Both the position numbers and the translations under genes were made by a program. Below, one piece after another: positions 1 through 5,890 of a stretch of 64,000 nucleotides of DNA (its first letter is position 1; each line of letters starts with the position of its first letter). Location: assembly GCF_003581425.1 (NCBI RefSeq), contig NZ_QXTG01000003.1, positions 293 through 64,292 of the forward strand. The letters run 5' to 3'. The notes beneath the pieces are model-generated. The model saw only the letters and a program-made list of their open reading frames with translations, was not told the DNA's origin and did no database searches. Source of the stretch: Amnibacterium setariae. GTDB taxonomy: Bacteria; Actinomycetota; Actinomycetes; Actinomycetales; Microbacteriaceae.

Positions 1-3
1 GGG

Positions 4-47
4 AGGGGGAGGCCAGCCCGCAAGCGATTGCGGGCAGGCCTCCCCCT
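4..47. terminator. Long perfect hairpin, probable bidirectional terminator
   Basis: Outer arms at 4-14 and 37-47 pair perfectly over 11 bp. Inner arms at 16-23 and 28-35 pair over 8 bp, around a GCGA loop and one unpaired A on each side. It lies just past the stop codon of the small minus-strand gene at 66-317, so it probably ends that transcript and perhaps one arriving from outside the window. There is no clear T tract, as is usual for high-GC actinobacterial terminators. Confidence 0.75.
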
Positions 48-65
48 CTTCGCATTTCTGCGTGC

Positions 66-317
66 TCAGCCGGCCCTCGTGCTCGAGTCCTCGCCGAGGC
101 GGTCGACCCGCTGGTAGCGGTGCGCGCCCTCGACGCCGTCGCCGACGAGGCGCCAGGTGCCGGGGAAGTCGACGTGCGGGTTCTCGAGCAGCTCGGGGAC
201 CCCGTCGACGTCGTCGGGCAGGGACACGTCGTGGACCTCCGCGCGCGGGTCCTCGGTGCGGACGCCGGCGACGGAATCGGTGGGCAGGAACTCGACTCTG
301 AGCGATCTGGATGCCAT
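66..317 (-). CDS. Hypothetical protein, 83 aa
   Basis: A small protein with no recognised domain, no signal peptide and no membrane segment. The sequence from the chosen ATG opens MASRSLRVEF and is rich in Asp, Glu, Val and Arg, consistent with a small soluble fold. An upstream in-frame ATG at 437 would overlap the RIO kinase gene and add a low-complexity Arg/Gly stretch, so the internal ATG is preferred. No strong ribosome binding site is visible. The gene follows the RIO kinase on the same strand after 41 nt and may be co-transcribed with it, ending at the hairpin at 4-47. The function is unknown, but the codon pattern looks real. Confidence 0.6.
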   Translation of the reverse strand: MASRSLRVEFLPTDSVAGVRTEDPRAEVHDVSLPDDVDGVPELLENPHVDFPGTWRLVGDGVEGAHRYQRVDRLGEDSSTRAG

Positions 318-358
318 GTCCGGACCGTAGGGCCGTCGGCCTGCGGGCGCGCTTCGAA

Positions 359-1177
359 TCACCACGCCTCGGCGAGCACCGCGCCGAACACCTCCTCCCG
401 GTCCGCGGTCAGGCCGCGTCCGCGGAACCAGTCGCACACGTTCACGACGTCGCGGTGCAGGAAGTCCGCTCCGAGCGGGTTCGCGACGAGGTCGACGATC
501 TGCGGCAGGTCGATCACGACGACTCGTCCGTTATGGACGAGGAGGTTGTACGCCGACAGGTCCCCGTGGGCGAAGCCCCCGCGGGCGAAGGCGGAGAGGA
601 TGGCGCGGACCTGGGCGAACAGATCCTCCAGGTCGGCGCCGCGCAAGCGGGTCTGGGCGAGCCGGGGCGCCGCTTCGCGGCCGTCGCCGATGAATCCCAT
701 CACCACCTCGGTGCCGCTGATCTGCACCGGGTACTGCACGGGCACGCCGGCGTTCCAGGCCCGGCACAGGGCGTCGAACTCGGCGATCGCCCAGTGCCCA
801 GCGGCGACCTCGCGGCCGTAGGACGACTTCCGCGCCACGGCGCGCGCGTCGCGGGTGTTCCGCATCCGTCTGCCCTCCTCGTACGCGGAGGAGCGGTGGA
901 ACTCGCGGTGGTCGCTGCCCCGGTACCGCTTGGCGGCCAGCAGGCTGCCGGGCGTCCCGGGGACGGCCCGCTCGATCAGGAAGAGGTCCGCCTCCTTCCC
1001 GGACTTCACGATGCCGAGCTCAGTGTCGAGCGCGGCGGAGGAGGTCTCGAGCCAGTCCGGCCAGGGCCGCGGTCCTCGCTCGGTGGGGGTGGCGGCGGCC
1101 CAGGTGGACCAGCGCTGGTCGTCGTCGGGCTCGTAGTCGGGCAGCTGCCCGTCGAGCGCGAACGCGTCGAACGTCAT
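359..1177 (-). CDS. RIO-family atypical serine/threonine protein kinase, 272 aa
   Basis: A RIO-type kinase. The sequence shows a flexible ATP loop (SGKEADLFL, about residue 60), an AAKRY lysine strand, the catalytic loop HGDLSAYNLLVH with its Asp, and the metal-binding segment VVIDLPQIVDL. The length suits a bacterial RIO protein with an N-terminal acidic/Trp-rich extension and no membrane segment, so it should be cytoplasmic. RIO kinases act in ribosome maturation in eukaryotes and archaea; the role of bacterial members is poorly known. The ATG at 1177 has a GGAG about 10 nt upstream. A small open frame with a strong Shine-Dalgarno (1220-1276) and a promoter lie directly upstream, so translation may be influenced by a leader peptide. 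Confidence 0.88.
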   Translation of the reverse strand: MTFDAFALDGQLPDYEPDDDQRWSTWAAATPTERGPRPWPDWLETSSAALDTELGIVKSGKEADLFLIERAVPGTPGSLLAAKRYRGSDHREFHRSSAYEEGRRMRNTRDARAVARKSSYGREVAAGHWAIAEFDALCRAWNAGVPVQYPVQISGTEVVMGFIGDGREAAPRLAQTRLRGADLEDLFAQVRAILSAFARGGFAHGDLSAYNLLVHNGRVVVIDLPQIVDLVANPLGADFLHRDVVNVCDWFRGRGLTADREEVFGAVLAEAW

Positions 1178-1219
1178 GGGTGGTGGTCTCCGGAGAACGG
1201 GAGGCCGCCACGGTTCAGT

Positions 1220-1276
1220 TCAGGCGGCGACCTCGGGAAGGACGGGGGCGTGGGGGCGCGCGAAAGGGACAGCCAT
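1220..1276 (-). CDS. Possible 18-aa leader peptide upstream of RIO kinase
   Basis: A tiny open frame reading MAVPFARPHAPVLPEVAA. A GGAAGGAG Shine-Dalgarno (1287-1294) sits 10 nt before the ATG; an in-frame GTG at 1283-1285 would add three residues but lies only 1 nt from the Shine-Dalgarno. The frame ends 42 nt before the RIO kinase ATG. A credible promoter (1314-1343) places the transcript start only a few nucleotides upstream of the Shine-Dalgarno, so this is the first frame a ribosome would meet. It may be a regulatory leader peptide or a real micropeptide. Translation is not proven, and the Pro/Ala-rich composition could be chance. Confidence 0.4.
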   Translation of the reverse strand: MAVPFARPHAPVLPEVAA

Positions 1277-1313
1277 CGTGCTCACGCTCCTTCCGTCTCT
1301 CGGGATCGGGCTC

Positions 1314-1343
1314 ACCATAGCTCCGCACGTCCCCGCGGGTCGA
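1314..1343 (-). promoter_or_regulatory. Putative promoter for leader ORF and RIO kinase
   Basis: Read on the minus strand, TCGACC (1338-1343) and TATGGT (1314-1319) are separated by 18 bp and resemble vegetative -35 and -10 boxes. The predicted start of transcription near 1306 lies about 12 nt before the Shine-Dalgarno of the leader ORF. Confidence 0.45.
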
Positions 1344-1350
1344 CCCCTCC

Positions 1351-1391
1351 TCGCTGGTCGAGGTGCGAGCGCAGCGGGCCTCGAGACCACC
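1351..1391. repeat. Dispersed 41-bp intergenic repeat, copy 1
   Basis: The reverse complement of this stretch matches 48723-48764 with about seven differences over 41 bp; the shared core is CGCTCGCACCTCGA. Both copies lie between genes. This looks like a family of dispersed intergenic repeats; its function is unknown. Confidence 0.55.
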
Positions 1392-1398
1392 AGGCGCC

Positions 1399-1863
1399 TC
1401 AGGACGACTGCAGCGCCTCCGACACCATGTCGGCGAGGCGTTCCGGGAACACCGTCTCCTCGGTCGCCCGGAGCTCCGCGAGAGTCCACCAGCGGAACCC
1501 GCTCAGGGCCCGCTGCTCGAGCTCGGTCCATCCCGCCGTCGTCGGCTCGAACGCGGGGACTCGGGCGGTGAAGTACTGCTCCCGCTGCTCGATCAGCCGG
1601 CCGTCGAAGGGGAACACGGAGGACCTGCGGGCGACCGGGCCGGTCAGCCGCTCGACGCGGTGCCCGGTCTCCTCGAACGCCTCCCGCAGCGCGGCCGTCC
1701 TCGCGTCCTCGCCCGGCTCCAGCCCGCCGCCGGGCGTCAGCCACCAGGTGCCGGCCTCCGGATCGGCGGGGTCCCCGCCGCGCACGAGCAGCACGCGGCC
1801 GTCGGGGTCGAGCAGCAGCACCCGGGCGGCGTTCCGGACCACGGGGCGCGGCGGCGTCTTCAC
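1399..1863 (-). CDS. NUDIX hydrolase, 154 aa
   Basis: A NUDIX hydrolase, cleaving a nucleoside diphosphate linked to another group; the substrate cannot be told. The Nudix box reads GGLEPGEDARTAALREAFEE followed by TGH (about residues 46-68) and carries the metal-binding REAFEE glutamates. The N-terminus has the usual beta-strand RVLLLDPDGRVLLVRG, and the C-terminal WWTLAELRA segment is also typical. The length is that of a single-domain member. ATG start at 1863; no strong Shine-Dalgarno is visible. It stands alone on the minus strand, 45 nt from the upstream cardiolipin synthase gene, so read-through from cls is possible. Confidence 0.93.
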   Translation of the reverse strand: MKTPPRPVVRNAARVLLLDPDGRVLLVRGGDPADPEAGTWWLTPGGGLEPGEDARTAALREAFEETGHRVERLTGPVARRSSVFPFDGRLIEQREQYFTARVPAFEPTTAGWTELEQRALSGFRWWTLAELRATEETVFPERLADMVSEALQSS

Positions 1864-1908
1864 GGCTCCACGGTACGGGCGCCGTCGGCGCCTCGGCGGG
1901 CTCCGCGG

Positions 1909-3369
1909 CTACTGCAGGGAGGCGGTCAGCCGGGCGACGTTGTCGAGCACGGACGAGCGCAGCGGCCGCGTCTCCCACTCGTCGAGCGTGAGTCGCCGGG
2001 CGGCACGGCGGTACCCCTCCTCGATCTGGTGGAGGTCCTGCACGAACGGTCTGCCGCGGACCATCATCGACACCTCGAGGTTGAGGGTGAACGAGCGCAT
2101 GTCGAGGTTGCTGGAGCCGACCACGGCGACGTCGTCGTCGATCGTGAAGTGCTTCGCGTGGAGGATCGTCGGCTTCCGGTACATCCAGATCACGACGCCG
2201 GCCTTGAGCAGCGTCTCGTAGTAGCTGCGCTGCGCGTGGAAGACGACCGCCTGGTCGCCGATCTCGCTGACGAACAGCTCGACCTCCACGCCCCGCTGCG
2301 CCGCGGTCGTGACGGCGTAGAGCATCGAGTCGTCGGGGACGAAGTACGGGCTCACGAGCACGATGCGGCGCTGCGCGGCGTAGATGAGGCCGTTGAACAG
2401 CCGCAGGTTGTTCTCGCCCTCGAAGCCCGGCCCGCTCGGCACGATCTGGCAGTCGAGATCCTCGTCGCCCACGGGGGCGACGGACTGCCGCGCCTCCCGC
2501 TCGAGCAGCTCGTCGGTCTCCGAGAACCAGTCGGACAGGAAGATCGTGTTCAGCTCGGCGACGACCGGGCCCTCGAGCCGGACCATCAGGTCCTTCCACT
2601 GCAGACCGCGGCGGCGGTTCGTCCAGCGGTCGTAGCTGCGATCGATCATGTTCTGCGAACCCATGAAGCCGATGCGGCCGTCGACGACGAGCACCTTGCG
2701 GTGGTTGCGGAGGTCCGGGCGCTGGTAGCGGCCGCGCCACGGCTGCACGGGCAGCAGCAGATGCCACTCGGCGCCCATCGTCTTCAGCCGGCGCAGCGTG
2801 CGGCGGTAGCCGCGCACGCGGAGCGACGCGATGTGGTCGAGCAGCACCCGCACCTTCACGCCGCGGCGCACCGCGTCCTCGAGCGCGTCGAAGAAGACCG
2901 CCGTCGTCGCGTCCGCCGACAGGATGTAGAACTCCACGTGCACGAAGTGCTCCGCCGTGCGGACCGCCGCCGCCATCTCGTGGATCGAGCGGTCGTAGTC
3001 GCCGAAGAGCCGGGCCGTGTTGCCGCCGAGCAGGGGCATCGCGCCGAGCCGGCGGTTGAGCGCCGTCAGGGAGGCGAACCAGGGCGGCCACTCGGGCAGC
3101 TCCTCCGCGAGCCGGATCCCCTCCGTCGCGTTCATCACGTACCGGTTGATCTGCTGCTGCTTCCGCCGGCGGCGCCGCGGCAGCTTCGTGCTGCCGAACA
3201 GCAGGAACGCGATCACGCCCGCGTACGGGATGAAGAAGATCGCGAGCAGCCAGGCCGTCGCGGTCGCCGGTCGGCGGTTCTTCGGCACGAAGACCACCGC
3301 GAGCACCCGGATCGCGATGTCGACGGCGACGATCACGTAGGGCAGCGCCAGCGACAGACCGGCACCCAT
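1909..3369 (-). CDS. cls: Cardiolipin synthase, 486 aa
   Basis: A membrane-bound phospholipase-D-superfamily enzyme that joins phospholipids to make cardiolipin. Two N-terminal membrane helices (about residues 5-25 and 38-60) are followed by two HKD motifs: HRKVLVVDGRIGFMGSQN near residue 223 and HAKHFTIDDDVAVVGSSN near residue 400. Both keep the catalytic His, Lys and Asp. The length matches typical bacterial cardiolipin synthases. The cytoplasmic linker after the second helix is strongly basic (LPRRRRRKQQQ), as expected near an anionic membrane. The ATG at 3369 yields a sensible N-terminal helix. It is monocistronic or leads into the NUDIX gene. Confidence 0.95.
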   Translation of the reverse strand: MGAGLSLALPYVIVAVDIAIRVLAVVFVPKNRRPATATAWLLAIFFIPYAGVIAFLLFGSTKLPRRRRRKQQQINRYVMNATEGIRLAEELPEWPPWFASLTALNRRLGAMPLLGGNTARLFGDYDRSIHEMAAAVRTAEHFVHVEFYILSADATTAVFFDALEDAVRRGVKVRVLLDHIASLRVRGYRRTLRRLKTMGAEWHLLLPVQPWRGRYQRPDLRNHRKVLVVDGRIGFMGSQNMIDRSYDRWTNRRRGLQWKDLMVRLEGPVVAELNTIFLSDWFSETDELLEREARQSVAPVGDEDLDCQIVPSGPGFEGENNLRLFNGLIYAAQRRIVLVSPYFVPDDSMLYAVTTAAQRGVEVELFVSEIGDQAVVFHAQRSYYETLLKAGVVIWMYRKPTILHAKHFTIDDDVAVVGSSNLDMRSFTLNLEVSMMVRGRPFVQDLHQIEEGYRRAARRLTLDEWETRPLRSSVLDNVARLTASLQ

Positions 3370-3429
3370 GCTGCGAGTGTATTGGCGCCCTGAAGGCCGC
3401 CCGAGCCCGAGAACGGGGGCTCGGGCGGG

Positions 3430-3918
3430 TCAGCGGAAGTTCACGAACTGCAGGTCGAGGTCGAGGTCCGCGCCCTTCAGCAGGGCGATCGTCGCCTGCA
3501 GGTCGTCGCGGCTCTTCGACTGCACCCGGACCTCGTCGCCCTGGATCTGCGCCTTGACGCTCTTCGGGCCCTCGTCGCGGATGAGCTTCGTGACCTTCTT
3601 GGCGTTGTCGCTGTCGATGCCGTTCTTCAGCTTCGCCTCGATCCGGAACTCCTTGCCGGAGGGGAAGGGCTCGCCCACGTCGAGCGACTTCAGCGAGATC
3701 CCGCGCTTGATGAGCTTCGACTCGAGCACGTCGAGCACGGCCTTCACCCGCTCCTCGCTCGAGGCCCTGAGCAGGAACTGCTCGCCCTTCAGCTCGAGCG
3801 AGGCGCCGACGCCCTTGAAGTCGTAGCGCTGGTCGATCTCCTTGCGGGCCTGGTTGGCGGCGTTGTCCGCCTCCATCTGGTCCACCTTGCTGACGACGTC
3901 GAACGAGCTATCGGCCAT
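3430..3918 (-). CDS. yajQ: YajQ-family nucleotide-binding protein, 162 aa
   Basis: A YajQ/DUF520 protein. Family members bind nucleotides, and some bind cyclic di-GMP to alter transcription factor activity. The sequence starts [20 protein letters not shown] and continues with the family signature [14 protein letters not shown] and the C-terminal LQFVNFR. The length equals the usual 160-165 residues. The ATG at 3918 is chosen because the family begins with this motif; a longer in-frame start at 3984 would add 22 unrelated residues. A Shine-Dalgarno is not obvious. The gene is alone on its strand and diverges from tRNA-Tyr. It is soluble and cytoplasmic. Confidence 0.95.
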   Translation of the reverse strand: MADSSFDVVSKVDQMEADNAANQARKEIDQRYDFKGVGASLELKGEQFLLRASSEERVKAVLDVLESKLIKRGISLKSLDVGEPFPSGKEFRIEAKLKNGIDSDNAKKVTKLIRDEGPKSVKAQIQGDEVRVQSKSRDDLQATIALLKGADLDLDLQFVNFR

Positions 3919-4070
3919 GGGCCGCGATTCTAGGAGGCCCGCCGCCCGAGCGACTGGGCCGGTCCGGCGCCCGGGCGTCGGCACGCACGGCCGCCTCGGG
4001 GTGCACGCGCTGCGCGCCCTGGACGCGTGGTTTCGCGCGCGCTCCGGCGACGGGTATCCTCGTCAGGCGC

Positions 4071-4100
4071 CTCGGGCCAGCCTGCACAGGCTGGCCCGAG
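4071..4100. repeat. 12-bp perfect palindrome upstream of tRNA-Tyr
   Basis: Arms 4071-4082 and 4089-4100 pair perfectly around the loop TGCACA. The hairpin ends 6 nt before the mature 5' end of tRNA-Tyr, so it may fold in the precursor and affect 5' processing. It could instead terminate read-through or be a protein-binding site. Confidence 0.5.
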
Positions 4101-4106
4101 CAGCCA

Positions 4107-4188
4107 GGCGGGTTACCCAAGCGGCCAAAGGGATCTGACTGTAAATCAGCCGGCTCAGCCTTCGGGGGTTCGAATCCCTCACCCGCCA
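4107..4188 (+). tRNA. tRNA-Tyr (GTA)
   Basis: An 82-nt class II tRNA. Acceptor arms GGCGGGT and ACCCGCC pair, and the discriminator is A at 4188. The anticodon loop CTGTAAA gives anticodon GTA, and the long variable arm (CCGGCTCAGCCTTCGG region) is the hallmark of bacterial tRNA-Tyr. The T loop TTCGAAT is canonical. CCA is not encoded. Confidence 0.97.
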
Positions 4189-4195
4189 CGGCGAA

Positions 4196-4238
4196 CAGCA
4201 GCCCCGGTCCACGCGAGCAGCGAGGACCGGGGCTGCTG
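4196..4238. terminator. 15-bp stem terminator between tRNA-Tyr and a converging gene
   Basis: Arms 4196-4210 and 4224-4238 form a perfect 15-bp GC-rich stem with a 13-nt loop. It lies after tRNA-Tyr on the plus strand and just past the stop codon of the minus-strand gene at 4257-4415, so it can serve both. Confidence 0.8.
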
Positions 4239-4256
4239 GCGTTCGCGGGGTGCGCC

Positions 4257-4415
4257 TCAGCTGCGCGGTCGGCCGAGGAGGTACGAGAGCCCCATGGCGA
4301 CGCTGAAGAGCAGCGACGTGACGCCGACGCGGTTGCGCCAGACGGAGGCCGGCGACTCCCGGTACGAGTAGGAGACGGGCTGGTCGCGGAACAGCTCGGC
4401 CGGCTCGTCGGTCAC
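4257..4415 (-). CDS. Small single-pass membrane protein, 52 aa
   Basis: A hypothetical small membrane protein. About 28 polar residues (TDEPAELFRDQPVSYSY) are followed by one hydrophobic helix (VGVTSLLFSVAMGLSYLLG) and a basic tail. The GTG at 4415 is chosen because TACACT, a -10-like box, lies 8 nt upstream (4424-4429 on the plus strand) and no Shine-Dalgarno is present, which fits a leaderless mRNA. A longer in-frame ATG at 4523 would start inside a palindromic repeat and add an Arg-rich stretch, so it is not preferred. A CCCCC/GGGGG palindrome (4437-4448) lies just upstream of the -10 box and may bind a regulator. Function unknown. Confidence 0.6.
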   Translation of the reverse strand: MTDEPAELFRDQPVSYSYRESPASVWRNRVGVTSLLFSVAMGLSYLLGRPRS

Positions 4416-4489
4416 GGTGGAGGAGTGTACAAAACGCCCCCTGGGGGGTGCGCGCCGTCGGGTGCGCCGCACGCCTCCTCGTGCAACCC

Positions 4490-4544
4490 GGAGCGGCTGC
4501 TGCGACGCCGCGCGGCGTCGCACGAGCCGCTCCGCGTCGCACGA
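4490..4544. repeat. Palindromic repeat, left copy framing the AbiEi-like gene
   Basis: Positions 4490-4533 are a near-perfect 44-bp palindrome (20 of 22 pairs). Positions 4501-4544 are the reverse complement of 5606-5649 with one mismatch in 44. Together with the right copy this forms an inverted repeat flanking the gene at 4633-5652. Confidence 0.85.
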
Positions 4545-4632
4545 GCGGATCGATCCGACCGGAGGGAGCGGGATCGACTCCTCCCCAGGCGGCAGCGCGT
4601 CGGCACGGCCGGGAGGTCGTCAGGATGCCCGC

Positions 4633-5652
4633 GTGAACCCGTGGCAGCTCGAGATCATCGTCGTCCGCGAGGGCTCGCACGGCGGCGGCGAGCGACGGGA
4701 GCTGACCCGGGACGTCGGACGCGGGCTGCTGGTGCGACTGCGGCAGGGGGCCTACGTCGAGCGGGAGGCGTTCGCCGCGATGACGCCCGAGGACCAGCAC
4801 CTCGTGCGGATGCGCGCCTTCGCGGCGGTCGCCCGCGGCCCCGTGGTGTTCTCCGCCTTCTCCGCGGCCGTGGCGCACGGCCTGCCGGTGCTCCGAGCGC
4901 GCCTCGCCTCGGTGCACACGGCCGTCGGCGATCGCCGTGAGCGCGGGCAGGAGGGCGTGACGGCGCACCTGCTGCCCGTGACCGCGCCGGAGGTGGTCCG
5001 GATCGGCGGGATCCTCGTCACCTCGATCGCCCGGACGGTCGTCGACATCGCCGGCGGCGCACCCTTCGACGAGGGCGTGATGGCCGCCGACGCCGCGTTG
5101 CGCCTGGGGACGGTGCGCGAGGAGCTCGAGGCGGCGCACGACCTGGTGGCACCGCGGCGGGCCGCCCGGCGGATCCGAGAGGTCGTCGCCTTCGCCCACC
5201 CCGGCGGGGAGTCCGCGGCCGAGTCGGGCAGTCGCGCGCTGATGCTGCGGCTCGGGATCGCGCCTCCACGCCTCCAGCACCGGCTCGTGCTCGACGACGG
5301 CAGCGAGGTGTTCCTCGACTTCCTGTTCGCGCAGGTCCGGGTCGGCGGCGAGGCCGACGGCGACGTGAAGTACCTCGACCCGCGGCTCGCTCCGGCGGGT
5401 GCGGGCCGGGCGGTGGTGAAGGAGAAGCGACGCGAGGACGAGGTCCGGACGCGGGTGGCCGGCCTCGCGCGCTGGGGCTGGGCGGAGTCACGGCGGCCTG
5501 ACCTCCTCCGCCGCGTCCTGCAGCGCGTGGGCGTGGAGCCGTCGGTGCCGCGCGCGACGCTCGCCGACTACGCCGCGCTCGCTCGAGGTGCGCGCCCGAG
5601 CTTCGTCGTGCGACGCGGAGCGGCTCGTGTGACGCCGCGCGGCGTCGCATGA
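4633..5652 (+). CDS. AbiEi-like antitoxin-domain protein with DUF559/PD-(D/E)XK-like C-terminus, 339 aa
   Basis: This resembles the orphan actinobacterial proteins that combine an N-terminal AbiEi-type winged-helix region with a C-terminal DUF559/Vsr-like nuclease fold. N-terminal: GRGLLVRLRQGAYVEREAF, then a middle region with SAFSAAVAHGLPVL and TSIARTVVDIAG. C-terminal: VFLDFLFAQVRVGGEADGD followed by KYLDP and KEKRREDEVR, the strand-Asp-Lys pattern of the nuclease-like domain. The GTG at 4633 gives the usual N-terminus; no clear Shine-Dalgarno is seen. No AbiEii toxin gene is adjacent. The last residues (RRGAARVTPRGVA) are encoded by the right-hand inverted repeat, so the repeat supplies the stop codon. 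The role is uncertain: regulator, defence protein or degraded nuclease. Confidence 0.7.
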   Translation: MNPWQLEIIVVREGSHGGGERRELTRDVGRGLLVRLRQGAYVEREAFAAMTPEDQHLVRMRAFAAVARGPVVFSAFSAAVAHGLPVLRARLASVHTAVGDRRERGQEGVTAHLLPVTAPEVVRIGGILVTSIARTVVDIAGGAPFDEGVMAADAALRLGTVREELEAAHDLVAPRRAARRIREVVAFAHPGGESAAESGSRALMLRLGIAPPRLQHRLVLDDGSEVFLDFLFAQVRVGGEADGDVKYLDPRLAPAGAGRAVVKEKRREDEVRTRVAGLARWGWAESRRPDLLRRVLQRVGVEPSVPRATLADYAALARGARPSFVVRRGAARVTPRGVA

Positions 5653-5660
5653 GCCGCGGA
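5606..5660. repeat. Palindromic repeat, right copy framing the AbiEi-like gene
   Basis: This is the inverted counterpart of 4501-4544, with 43 of 44 bases identical over 5606-5649. It is itself palindromic around 5638/5639. It encodes the C-terminal residues and stop codon of the AbiEi-like gene. Confidence 0.85.
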
Positions 5661-5680
5661 GCGGTGCACGAGGCGCGAGG

Positions 5681-5890
5681 TCAGCCCGGGACGACCTCCG
5701 TCACCAGACCGGCCCGGTCGGTGACGAGGGTGATGCGGTCCGGCCGGTACTCGAGGGTCAGCACCACGTCCGGTCCCGCGATGCGGGGGCGGAGCCCCGC
5801 GTCCTCCACCTCCTGCTCGGCGGCGGCCGAGGGGAGCCCGACGAGGGCGGCGGAGTGCTCCGCCGCCCAGGTCCTGGGGTCGCTCGTCAT
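5681..5890 (-). CDS. Putative I78-family peptidase inhibitor, 69 aa
   Basis: A small protein resembling the I78 peptidase-inhibitor family (serine protease/elastase inhibitors). It has the core GLPSAAAEQEVEDAGLRPRI followed by GPDVVLTLEYRPDRI, LVTDRAG and VTEVVPG, close to the family pattern (T.DYRPDRLN...D). There is no signal peptide, so it should remain cytoplasmic unless exported with its partner. Its ATG (5888-5890) overlaps the stop codon of the upstream HtrA-like protease by one base (TGATG), implying translational coupling and an operon. The likely job, by inference, is to restrain that protease or protect cytoplasmic proteins from it. The absence of a signal peptide argues for caution. 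Confidence 0.65.
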   Translation of the reverse strand: MTSDPRTWAAEHSAALVGLPSAAAEQEVEDAGLRPRIAGPDVVLTLEYRPDRITLVTDRAGLVTEVVPG

